NCBI RefSeq assembly: GCF_900166625.1
Contig: NZ_LT800499.1
Location: forward strand, 1,608,429 to 1,672,428
Direction of reading: 5' to 3'
From: Halobacillus massiliensis
GTDB lineage: Bacteria > Bacillota > Bacilli > Bacillales > Halobacillaceae
Length of the DNA: 64,000 nt
Positions within the stretch are counted from its first letter, which is position 1. Each line of letters opens with the position of its first letter. Below the pieces are notes generated by a model. The model did not search any database. It had not been told where the DNA came from and saw only the letters and a program-made list of their open reading frames with translations. Positions 1 through 6,188 of this stretch are shown piece by piece. Position numbers and translations under genes: made by a program.

Positions 1-8
1 TTCACTTG

Positions 9-179
9 TTCCGTTTACATTGATAAAGAGAGGCGGGCCGGGGGAAACAACTCGCTTTCCATGGGCGAACGGTGAGCTTCCTCGGGCTTTTAGCCCCCCG
101 GGATCTCCCCTGTTCTATCTTCCCATAGGAGTTTCACCATTTCCCCCGGCCCTTTATGTTCTTTAGGAGTAACGGAACA
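9..179 (+). repeat. Palindromic intergenic repeat, copy A
   Basis: About 170 bp bounded by imperfect terminal inverted repeats (TTCCGTTTAC at the left, GTAACGGAA at the right). Inside lies a second near-perfect 14-bp inverted pair, GGGCCGGGGGAAAC at 35-48 and its complement at 139-152. Copy B, 218 bp downstream, is nearly identical and in the same orientation. No reading frame with a recognisable product runs through it. The whole unit could fold into a long branched hairpin. Confidence 0.85.
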
Positions 180-226
180 GTGGAATAGTGAGGACAGATA
201 CGATAGAAAGTTGAAGGGATTTCACT

Positions 227-397
227 TTCCGTTTACATTGATAAAGAGAGGCGGGCCAGGGGAAACAACTCGCTTTCCATGGGCGAACGGTGAGCTTCCT
301 CGGGCTTCTAGCCCTCCGGGATCTCCCCCTGTTCTATCCTCCCATAGGAGTCTCGCCGTTTCCCCCGGCCCTTTACGTTCTTTTGAGTAACGGAACA
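227..397 (+). repeat. Palindromic intergenic repeat, copy B
   Basis: Direct repeat of copy A with the same outer ends and the same internal 14-bp inverted arms (253-266 and 358-371). Differences from copy A include compensating-looking changes inside the arms. The open frames crossing 222-493 follow the repeat rather than any gene. Confidence 0.85.
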
Positions 398-436
398 TCT
401 CTTTCTCTTTCACCATTGAGAAAAAATGAAGCAATG

Positions 437-540
437 ACCAGGCTCCTGAAGGGAGATAGAGCCAAGGGGAGATCCGCGAGTGTAACGAGCTAGCTCACCG
501 GCTCTCCGCTTAAAAGCGAGCTATTACCCAGCCACTTTTC
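437..540 (-). repeat. Partial, diverged copy of the intergenic repeat
   Basis: Contains the central part of the repeat in the opposite orientation to copies A and B. It closely resembles the copy near 59.47-59.56 kb: both carry the block CGAGCTAGCTCACCGGCTC. The TTCCGTTTAC ends are not recognisable here, so it looks like an eroded copy. Nothing else is seen between it and the ykkD stop at 588. Confidence 0.6.
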
Positions 541-587
541 CTTACGCATGAAGCCCTTTTTTTCCCAATTTAGAAAAGAAAACTTCT

Positions 588-902
588 TTAATCAATTAAC
601 TTTAACCCGACAGCAGCGGAGATAATCATCAAAATACATACGACCCGCCGCCATTCCTTCGGTTCTTCAAAAAAGACCATTCCCAGAAGTGCTCCCCCTG
701 CTGCTCCAATACCTGTCCATATAGCATATGCCGTTCCCATTGCGATACTTTCCATTGCCAGTGATAAAAATACAAAGCTTAAACCGAAAGATGCGGCTAA
801 CCCGGCAGCCGTGTAAACTGATCTTCTTTTATGAAAAATATTAATCATCATGACACCAGACATTTCAAATAAACCAGCGGCGATTAAATAGATCCAGCTC
901 AT
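588..902 (-). CDS. ykkD: SMR-family guanidinium exporter subunit YkkD
   Basis: A 104-residue four-helix small multidrug resistance (SMR) protein. It closely resembles B. subtilis YkkD, including the N-terminal helix with the conserved Glu13 (LFEMSG) that couples proton and substrate movement, and the motif GTAYAIWTGIGAAGGAL in the third helix. Its ATG overlaps the last codon of ykkC by four bases, so the two are translationally coupled. Paired SMR proteins form asymmetric heterodimers in the membrane. Control by a guanidine-I riboswitch upstream of ykkC points to guanidinium export as the natural role, as established for the Gdx group. Confidence 0.92.
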   Translation of the reverse strand: MSWIYLIAAGLFEMSGVMMINIFHKRRSVYTAAGLAASFGLSFVFLSLAMESIAMGTAYAIWTGIGAAGGALLGMVFFEEPKEWRRVVCILMIISAAVGLKLID

Positions 903-1243
903 GCAGATCTTCCTTCCTTTTTAGACTCTGAGGGTGTTAACATTTTTAAACCGATTACTCCGGCCAGCAGAATTAAAATAAGTCCAACCTTGGAAAATAA
1001 AAGAGGTTCATTAAACATAAATATTTCTGCCATCACCGTTCCGGCAGTTCCAAGACCTGTGAAAACAGCGTATGCCGTACCGACAGGAAGTTTTTTTCCG
1101 GACTGTATAAGCAAATAAAAGCTAACAATAATGGCAAAAACCGTTCCGGCCCAATGCATAGGGTTTTCGGCGTGTTTTAATCCGACTACCCACCCAACTT
1201 CAAAGGCGGTAGCCACTACCAGCTTAATCCATTCTTTAATCAC
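899..1243 (-). CDS. ykkC: SMR-family guanidinium exporter subunit YkkC
   Basis: A 114-residue SMR protein, first gene of the ykkC-ykkD operon. Conserved Glu15 lies in the first helix (FEVGWVVGLKHAENP), followed by GTAYAVFTGLGTAGTV and a short charged C-terminal tail, as in B. subtilis YkkC. Translation starts at GTG (1243-1241), preceded at good spacing by GGAGGGGG. The riboswitch terminator hairpin ends about 20 bases upstream of the ribosome binding site. Role: proton-coupled export of guanidinium together with YkkD. The assignment combines sequence similarity with the riboswitch. Confidence 0.92.
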   Translation of the reverse strand: MIKEWIKLVVATAFEVGWVVGLKHAENPMHWAGTVFAIIVSFYLLIQSGKKLPVGTAYAVFTGLGTAGTVMAEIFMFNEPLLFSKVGLILILLAGVIGLKMLTPSESKKEGRSA

Positions 1244-1258
1244 AATATTTCCCCCTCC

Positions 1259-1297
1259 ATAAAAAAAGAGGTATCTGTAGATGTCATCAGATACCTC
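1259..1297 (-). terminator. Intrinsic terminator of the guanidine-I riboswitch
   Basis: On the minus strand GAGGTATCTG pairs with CAGATACCTC around a 10-base loop, followed by at least seven U. The 5' arm follows directly on the conserved 3' end of the ykkC aptamer, so ligand binding can compete with terminator formation: guanidine on, default off. Confidence 0.88.
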
Positions 1298-1384
1298 CCG
1301 GGCTTTTATCCCTCCGTGTTATAGCAGAAGTGCTATATGTTTTCTCTCGGTCCAGTCCCGTGTCCTTTACGGCGGAACCCTAGA
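1294..1384 (-). promoter_or_regulatory. Guanidine-I (ykkC class) riboswitch aptamer
   Basis: Reading the minus strand, the conserved blocks of the ykkC RNA appear in order: CUAGGGUUCCG, then GGACUGGACCGAGAGAAA, a variable hairpin (AUAGCACUUCUGCUAU), and ACACGGAGGGAUAAAAGCCCGGGAG. These are the hallmark sequences of the guanidine-I riboswitch. It sits between a good sigma-A promoter and a terminator, directly upstream of ykkCD, the gene pair for which the motif was named. Confidence 0.95.
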
Positions 1385-1406
1385 AAACGATTATGAAATT
1401 ACAGGT

Positions 1407-1435
1407 AGTATAGAATAAGAAATTTTAAATGGCAA
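1407..1435 (-). promoter_or_regulatory. Sigma-A promoter of the riboswitch-ykkCD operon
   Basis: On the minus strand TTGCCA (-35) and TATACT (-10) are separated by exactly 17 bases, ending about 22 bases before the first conserved riboswitch block. The promoter lies just upstream of the divergent yfhD ribosome binding site. Confidence 0.75.
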
Positions 1436-1471
1436 ACTATAAACTATCTGAAGCAAAAGGAGGTTTTTATT

Positions 1472-1666
1472 TTGGGTAGAGATGAACACAAGCATAATAA
1501 CCCCAGGAAGAAAAACAAATTGTCCCAAACTCCTCAACTTGAGATAAGTGATGGGATCGATGTAGAATTTTCCCAGGATATGGCTGATCACGATGATATT
1601 GAAGCAATGAAAAGAGCTGAAGCAGCAGATCGCCGTGCTAATCACGAGAACAAGAGAAAGCGATAA
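1472..1666 (+). CDS. yfhD: YfhD-family small protein
   Basis: A 64-residue, highly charged protein matching the YfhD family found in spore formers: basic Asn/Lys-rich N terminus, then the conserved block DGIDVEFSQDMADHDDIEAMKRAEAADRR. Function of the family is unknown. It starts at TTG (1472) because AAGGAGG at 1457-1463 sits 8 bases upstream and no in-frame ATG precedes the conserved part. It is divergent from ykkCD and followed by its own terminator, so it appears monocistronic. Confidence 0.85.
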   Translation: MGRDEHKHNNPRKKNKLSQTPQLEISDGIDVEFSQDMADHDDIEAMKRAEAADRRANHENKRKR

Positions 1667-1670
1667 TTTG

Positions 1671-1698
1671 AAAAGCAGCCGATTACGGCTGCTTTTTT
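1671..1698 (+). terminator. Terminator after yfhD
   Basis: Hairpin AGCAGCCG-ATTA-CGGCTGCT followed by a run of six T. Confidence 0.85.
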
Positions 1699-1882
1699 GT
1701 ATGTACAGGACTTAGCTTCAAATGCAGTCTTTGATTTTCCGCTTTTTGATTTCATCCCGTAATATAGGATAAATTTAAATAATGTGCTATACGGTTTATG
1801 GCTTTCTAAATTGAAGTTTAACGACTTTCTTTTCCGGAAACATAATAATTAAGAAGAATTAGTAAAGGAGTAGATATAGCTT

Positions 1883-2689
1883 ATGGATTTAAATAAAGAA
1901 CTAAAGAAACTAGATAACATCCACTTAGAAAAACCTCAAAAGGTATTTACAATGTATTTGAATACAGATCCATCAGACCCAGATCAGCAAGGTGGAGAAT
2001 GGAAAATTCAATTAAAGAACGGTTTAAATAATTTTGAAAACTATTTAAAAGAAGACGGAGATTCCGATGAAAAAAGAAATTTTTGGAATGTCCGTGAAAA
2101 AGTTGAGAGCTTCATTGAAGGAAATGAGCAAAATTTCGGAAAATGTGCTGTTGTTTTTGCAACTGGAGATGATACAGTCTGGTTCGCTGAGAGATTCCAA
2201 ATGCCTGTAAAAACGGAATTTTACTGGGAAGAATCACCAGTGCTTGATCAATTGAAAGAAATGCAGGAAAAATTCCCGAAAACAGGAATTATTTTAACCC
2301 AGAAAAATCAAATCAAAGCAATTGATGCGAACCTTGGCACCATTAATGACTCCCATTTATTTGAGCTTGATTTGAACACAGAAGATTGGAGAGTCTTTAA
2401 AGGACCTCAACGCGGGCAGAATAGAGGACAGTCAGGCGGACAAAATACTCAATTTGAGCAGTATAAAGATCGCTTTGACGCAAATCGCTATCGCTGGTAC
2501 AAAAGTGTCGCTCCTAAATTAGATAAGCTGGCTAAGGACCATGGCTGGCAGCGAATCTATATGGTGGGCGATAAAGAAGAATTAAAAGATTTAGATGATA
2601 ATATGAACAAAGAAGTTAACAAATACGTGAATAAAAATTTACTGGATCATGAGGAAACTTCTGTCATCGCAGAAGTTGTAACTATATAG
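1883..2689 (+). CDS. Bacterial eRF1-like (VLRF1/baeRF-type) release factor homologue
   Basis: A 268-residue protein of the bacterial archaeo-eukaryotic release factor superfamily (baeRF, VLRF1 group). The N-terminal half (about 1-170) is an alpha/beta domain. A flexible Gly/Gln/Arg-rich loop at 174-188 contains a genuine GGQ at residues 185-187, the peptidyl-tRNA hydrolysis motif of eRF1 and Vms1. A long helix (FDANRYRWYKSVAPKLDKL) and the end of the eRF1-domain-2 fold follow. Family members are inferred to rescue or release nascent chains on stalled ribosomes; the role in Bacillaceae is not settled. It is monocistronic with its own terminator. Start ATG follows AAAGGAG at normal spacing. Confidence 0.75.
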   Translation: MDLNKELKKLDNIHLEKPQKVFTMYLNTDPSDPDQQGGEWKIQLKNGLNNFENYLKEDGDSDEKRNFWNVREKVESFIEGNEQNFGKCAVVFATGDDTVWFAERFQMPVKTEFYWEESPVLDQLKEMQEKFPKTGIILTQKNQIKAIDANLGTINDSHLFELDLNTEDWRVFKGPQRGQNRGQSGGQNTQFEQYKDRFDANRYRWYKSVAPKLDKLAKDHGWQRIYMVGDKEELKDLDDNMNKEVNKYVNKNLLDHEETSVIAEVVTI

Positions 2690-2702
2690 AGTTAAATTTT
2701 AT

Positions 2703-2743
2703 AAAAAAAGAGATGCCTGGCTCCTGGGTCGGCATCTCTTTTT
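2703..2743 (+). terminator. Terminator after the release-factor homologue
   Basis: AAGAGATGCC and GGCATCTCTT form the stem around a 13-base loop, followed by TTTTTCT. Confidence 0.85.
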
Positions 2744-2878
2744 CTATTTGTTTTTCTTTTTTCACTGTAATAGCCATATTTTACACATTTAATAACGGGC
2801 CTCATTGCTTAACAATAAATTGTCCCATATGGTAAAATATTATTTAGTGAAAATATTAGCAGATAGGAGCGAAGCTAA

Positions 2879-3184
2879 ATGTATGTGGTCGATTCTACAG
2901 TAATAGTCCCTGAACATAAAGCAGACGATTTAATAGCAATTTATCAAAATCGCTCCAGACTTGTTGATGAAGCAGAGGGTTTTTTAACGTTTCAGTTGTT
3001 GCAAAATGATAAGAAACCTGGTGAACTTACCGTTCATATGGAATGGGAAGATAAGAAATCCTATCTTAAATGGGTAAGAAGTGAACAGTTTAAAAAAATT
3101 CATGAACTCGAAAAGAGATACCCTGATGAAGAACTACAGGGAATTGTGCCAGTAGTTAAGAAGTTCGAGGTTGTAGCCACATGA
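2879..3184 (+). CDS. ABM-fold monooxygenase (HmoA/antibiotic-biosynthesis-monooxygenase type)
   Basis: A 101-residue ferredoxin-like dimeric alpha/beta barrel (ABM domain). The typical pattern is present: an N-terminal beta strand, then GFLTFQLLQNDKKPGE, a strand ending in MEWED, and a helix with W65 and F71. Relatives include heme-degrading HmoA/HmoB and quinol monooxygenases; the substrate cannot be read from sequence. It is the first gene of a four-gene operon, with a 4-base ATGA overlap to the next gene, so it probably works with the cobalamin/STAS proteins downstream. A plausible promoter is TTAACA (near 2808) with TAAAAT (near 2833). Confidence 0.75.
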   Translation: MYVVDSTVIVPEHKADDLIAIYQNRSRLVDEAEGFLTFQLLQNDKKPGELTVHMEWEDKKSYLKWVRSEQFKKIHELEKRYPDEELQGIVPVVKKFEVVAT

Positions 3185-3546
3185 ATAAAAAAGAAAAAGC
3201 CTTACTTGTTGACCATATAGTTGAAGAGATTTATGACGCTTATCCGGATTTGTGGACCCGCTTTGGTCAAAACGGCCGGGAGCGTACAGAAGAGGATAAC
3301 TATCATCATCTGGATCATTTATATTCAGCTTATGAAATGAACAGCGCATCTTTCTTTCTAGAGTATACAGATTGGCTTTACAATGTCTTGACTTCAAGAA
3401 ACGTAGGGATTGAACTGATCATCGATAACTATACCCGTTTAATTCGTCATTTGCGCGAAGGGAAATGGGAAGACCCAAACGAGGCAGCAGCGTTTATTAA
3501 TTATTTGGAGTTAGGCTTAGAAAGACTGGAGAAGCTTTCTCAATAA
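3181..3546 (+). CDS. Small helical protein of the cobalamin/STAS operon
   Basis: A 121-residue, predicted all-helical soluble protein that I cannot assign to a named family. The most distinctive block is NYHHLDHLYSAYEMNSASFFLEYTDWLYNVL (residues 40-70, with a His pair and aromatic residues), followed by GIELIIDNYTRLIRHL. From memory, similar helical segments occur fused N-terminal to cobalamin-binding domains in other bacteria, which would make this a split sensor subunit; that is inference. It overlaps the monooxygenase stop by four bases and ends 12 bases before the TTG start of the cobalamin gene, so all are one transcript. Confidence 0.6.
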   Translation: MNKKEKALLVDHIVEEIYDAYPDLWTRFGQNGRERTEEDNYHHLDHLYSAYEMNSASFFLEYTDWLYNVLTSRNVGIELIIDNYTRLIRHLREGKWEDPNEAAAFINYLELGLERLEKLSQ

Positions 3547-3558
3547 GAGGTGATTCGT

Positions 3559-4218
3559 TTGACTCAACATCATATAAAACTGGCTCATTACTTACTTGAA
3601 GGTGACGAGGAAGGAGCCATGCAATATATTGAAGAACAGTTCCAGAAATACCCGCGTCTTTATGTATATGAAGACGTTATTACCCCTGCTATGTATTATG
3701 TAGGGGAGCTCTGGGAAAAGAATGAGATATCTGTGGCAGATGAACATTTAGCGACAGCAATTTGTGATTTTGTCGTATCCAAATTGGAAGCTAAATTGCC
3801 GAGTATAAAAGGGAACCGGCAGAAGGAATTTAAAGTGCTCTTATTCGGTGTGGAAGAAGAACAGCATTATATTGGATTAAAAATGGTCGCAGAGACATTT
3901 AAAGAAGAAGGATGGAGAGTCAGATATCTAGGCCCTAACTTAAATGTGGAACATTCACTTAATCAAGTGAGACGTTTTAAGCCGCATGTTATAGGCTTAT
4001 CGGCGGCTTTATCATACCGTCTTCCCACGCTTAAGAAGCTTGTGAAAGAGTTCCGTACACTAGAGTGGAAGCCATTAATAATGATTGGCGGCAGGATGGC
4101 CAGAAAATTTGAACTTGAAGAACTTGAGACGGATCAGGTTATGGTAGTCAAGGATTTAAATAACCTTCATCAATGGTTTAAAGAAGGAAGGGCAGGAATT
4201 ATCAATGAAACAAGTTGA
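3559..4218 (+). CDS. Cobalamin-binding, CarH-like sensor protein without a DNA-binding domain
   Basis: A 219-residue protein (TTG at 3559, after AGAGGTGAT at 3546-3554; a GTG at 3550 lies inside that ribosome binding site). Residues 1-80 form the helical cap domain, with the W-x9-EH signature (W52, E62, H63) that packs on the adenosyl group in the CarH/LitR photoreceptors. Residues 90-200 are a Rossmann B12-binding domain with ExHxxG (E101, H103, G106), GLSAALSY and MIGG. Unlike CarH there is no MerR domain, so output must go through a partner, most likely the STAS protein whose gene overlaps by 14 bases. Light or cobalamin sensing is inferred from the motifs. Confidence 0.82.
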   Translation: MTQHHIKLAHYLLEGDEEGAMQYIEEQFQKYPRLYVYEDVITPAMYYVGELWEKNEISVADEHLATAICDFVVSKLEAKLPSIKGNRQKEFKVLLFGVEEEQHYIGLKMVAETFKEEGWRVRYLGPNLNVEHSLNQVRRFKPHVIGLSAALSYRLPTLKKLVKEFRTLEWKPLIMIGGRMARKFELEELETDQVMVVKDLNNLHQWFKEGRAGIINETS

Positions 4219-4969
4219 TCGATCTTTTCCTTTGCCTTATTACGTGATAAATAAGAATTTTTTTATTCAATCTTATTCGAGACAGGTCAGTGATTTATGG
4301 GGAGATAATCATGAAAATCTTTTGGATATTATGGACGAGGAAAGCATAGACAAAGTTAAAAAATGGGTGGCTCCAGAGCTGCATCAAGCTTCCCTCGAAA
4401 TATATCTTAAGCCTTTTAATGATGAACTTGATCCTGTGCCCGCAGATATGTACGTAACTTGGAATAATGATTTATATGCAGAAATTATCTTTTTCCTTAA
4501 AGATGAAAAGCTGACAAAAGTTACGAAAACTTTGAATAATCTCCGTTCACGGTTAAACGATACGAATTTCGAGCTCCTTGAGGAAAAAGAAAAGCTCGAA
4601 GAAGTTATTGATCAGAACAACCGCTTGTCAGCGCCATTTATAGAGCTCACTAGTGACACCGCATTAATTCCATTGTTTGGTAATATTTCAAATGAGAAAA
4701 TGCTGTCGGTGGAGACCAATTTGTTAATGTCTTCTCAAAAAGAAGAAATGGATCGGTTGTTGTTTGATTTTACTGCAGTCGGTGAGATGGACAGAGAGGG
4801 AGTTCATGTGCTCACAAACATGATGACCTCTCTCTTTTATATGGGACTCGATATTATTATTATTGGAATTTCCCCAATGCAGGCAAAACAGCTGCACGAG
4901 ATGGAAATCCCTTCACAAGTAAGCTTCTTGAATTCTTTGCAGCAGGCAATTGAAAAATACTGTAAGTGA
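4205..4969 (+). CDS. PAS-like/STAS-domain regulator (RsbR-like), last gene of the cobalamin operon
   Basis: A 254-residue protein with three parts: a PAS-like N-terminal domain (about 1-105), a coiled coil (about 110-145, LRSRLNDTNFELLEEKEKLEE) and a C-terminal STAS domain (about 152-254) resembling the co-antagonist RsbR proteins of the stressosome (IPLFGNISNEKM, LLFDFTAVGEMD, ITGI-like IIGISPMQAKQL). At the position where SpoIIAA and RsbR carry the phosphorylated Ser/Thr, this sequence reads MDREG, so classical switching by phosphorylation looks absent. The start ATG lies inside the upstream gene, implying translational coupling. No cognate RsbT or RsbU-like gene is in the window. Confidence 0.75.
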   Translation: MKQVDRSFPLPYYVINKNFFIQSYSRQVSDLWGDNHENLLDIMDEESIDKVKKWVAPELHQASLEIYLKPFNDELDPVPADMYVTWNNDLYAEIIFFLKDEKLTKVTKTLNNLRSRLNDTNFELLEEKEKLEEVIDQNNRLSAPFIELTSDTALIPLFGNISNEKMLSVETNLLMSSQKEEMDRLLFDFTAVGEMDREGVHVLTNMMTSLFYMGLDIIIIGISPMQAKQLHEMEIPSQVSFLNSLQQAIEKYCK

Positions 4970-4983
4970 AATAAATAAATTTT

Positions 4984-5024
4984 AAAAAGCGAACCGTCTG
5001 GAAAAACAGGTGGTTCGCTTTTTT
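4984..5024 (+). terminator. Terminator of the cobalamin/STAS operon
   Basis: AAAAAGCGAACC pairs with GGTTCGCTTTTT across a 15-base loop, ending in a T run. It closes the four-gene transcript that begins upstream of 2879. Confidence 0.85.
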
Positions 5025-5129
5025 GATTAATGCATTTTGTGTTTATTATAGAAAAGTTAAGTTATTTGTACCACTTGTTGTGGAATAGAGGGAATAGAAG
5101 GAATTATATAATGGAAAGGAAGATAGATT

Positions 5130-5336
5130 ATGCAATTAACTTTGCAAGTAAACGGAATGACGGGCAATGAATGTGAAAAAAAAGTAAAAGAAGCTTTAAC
5201 TTTATTAGAAGGCGTATATGGAACACAAATTGATGTAGACAGTGGAAGGGTTGAAGTAACTTATGATGAATCATTTGCTACAAAAGATATGATGAAAGAA
5301 GCAGTAAAAGCTCAGGGATATGAGCCGGTCGGTTAA
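5130..5336 (+). CDS. HMA-domain (CopZ-like) protein with degenerate metal site
   Basis: A 68-residue ferredoxin-like HMA domain of CopZ size and layout. The metal-binding loop normally reads GMTCxxC, but here it is GMTGNEC: the first cysteine is Gly12 and only Cys15 remains. A lone Cys makes tight Cu(I) chelation by the monomer unlikely. It may bind metal as a dimer, act in another way, or be losing function. It stands alone between two terminators, with no copper ATPase or CsoR gene nearby, and has a good ribosome binding site (GGAAAGGAAG). Confidence 0.78.
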   Translation: MQLTLQVNGMTGNECEKKVKEALTLLEGVYGTQIDVDSGRVEVTYDESFATKDMMKEAVKAQGYEPVG

Positions 5337-5377
5337 AAGAAGCCCCTTTAGGCTATAGCTTAAAGGGGCTTCTTCTT
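5336..5377 (+). terminator. Terminator between the HMA gene and the coat genes
   Basis: AAGCCCCTTTA and TAAAGGGGCTT form an 11-bp stem followed by CTTCTT. The symmetrical stem may serve both converging transcripts. Confidence 0.8.
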
Positions 5378-5714
5378 ATTGAATAACATATGGAAGCTGG
5401 TTTTTATAACCGGAGAACTGCTGGTAAGAATTTTGCAGCTTCGTCTCATCGGCGGTTTCAAGAGCATACCAGCCATTTTTAAACATGAGATTGTATAGAT
5501 TTCTCTGACAGTCCTGAGTTTCTTTAAAAATAGTGGCAAGGTCCTGATAGAACTGCTGGTTGCTTGCTTCGTTTAAAGCAACGCTGTAAGCATTCGTCAT
5601 GTATTTCTCTGTAGAAAGACAATCATTTACGAAATCGCGTTCATTCATTTGAGGTGTCTTTGGAACCGCTGTTTCGGGATTCTGTAGCTTTTGAGATTGG
5701 TTCTGCTGCTGCAT
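5376..5714 (-). CDS. CotF-family spore coat protein (YraF-like)
   Basis: A 112-residue protein of the CotF coat family: a Gln-rich leader of about 25 residues, then a ferritin-like helical pair with the conserved DFVNDCLSTEKYMTNAYSVALNEASN and FKETQDCQRNLYNLMFKNGWY blocks. It resembles YraF of B. subtilis. It follows the 78-residue CotF-like gene by 13 bases in one operon. Such proteins are made in the mother cell and placed in the spore coat; that role is inferred from the family. Confidence 0.82.
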   Translation of the reverse strand: MQQQNQSQKLQNPETAVPKTPQMNERDFVNDCLSTEKYMTNAYSVALNEASNQQFYQDLATIFKETQDCQRNLYNLMFKNGWYALETADETKLQNSYQQFSGYKNQLPYVIQ

Positions 5715-5727
5715 GCTTCTATTCCTC

Positions 5728-5964
5728 CTAATTCATAGTTTGGCTGTTATTGTTTAAATAGCTTAATATCTTGTCATAGTGACGTTGATGCATCTGTCCC
5801 ATCTGATCTAAAGCCTGCTGGACTTCAGGAGTTTGACACTGCTCTGCAAAAAAGTGGGCTTTTTTACACGCGTTTAAGTTCCATGAAAGCATATCAGTGA
5901 TATACATTTGATCTTTTGAGCTGACCACAGCTGGCGGCTGTTCCATAGGTTGAGATTGCTGCAT
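5728..5964 (-). CDS. Short CotF-like spore coat protein (YraG-like)
   Basis: A 78-residue protein with a Pro/Gln-rich N terminus and one helical pair (DQMYITDMLSWNLNACKKAHFFAEQCQTPEVQQALDQMGQMHQRHYDKIL) that resembles the N-terminal helices of CotF-family proteins and B. subtilis YraG. It is upstream partner of the longer CotF-like gene. The ATG follows GGAGGAATTACT. The conserved histidines near the C-terminal helix are typical of this ferritin-like group. Confidence 0.78.
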   Translation of the reverse strand: MQQSQPMEQPPAVVSSKDQMYITDMLSWNLNACKKAHFFAEQCQTPEVQQALDQMGQMHQRHYDKILSYLNNNSQTMN

Positions 5965-6098
5965 AGTAATTCCTCCTTCAGTAATTAATCTTTTCCTAGT
6001 ATGGCCTCATCATTTTTGATTATGAGTGATTTTTTACAAAAAAATTAAAGAGGATATGAATTAATACCCAATTTTATAAAATGATGATAAAATAATAA

Positions 6099-6112
6099 TG
6101 ATATCGCTTTCA
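6099..6112 (+). promoter_or_regulatory. cre (CcpA) operator upstream of proline dehydrogenase
   Basis: TGATATCGCTTTCA matches the catabolite-responsive element consensus TGWNANCGNTNWCA at every fixed position. It lies just downstream of a likely -10 (TAAAAT near 6087-6092), where CcpA binding represses. Repression of proline catabolism by preferred sugars fits the known control of putB in Bacillus. Confidence 0.75.
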
Positions 6113-6188
6113 AACATTTATGGATCAAAATATAAAATTAAAACCTTTTTCCTTTTTAACGGCTTTGGGTTCAGGGGGTTCTCTTGCT

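Noticed and set aside
222-493. Open frames on both strands across the first repeat region
   Set aside because: They follow the repeat copies; composition is that of the GC-rich palindromes and no ribosome binding site or family match is seen.
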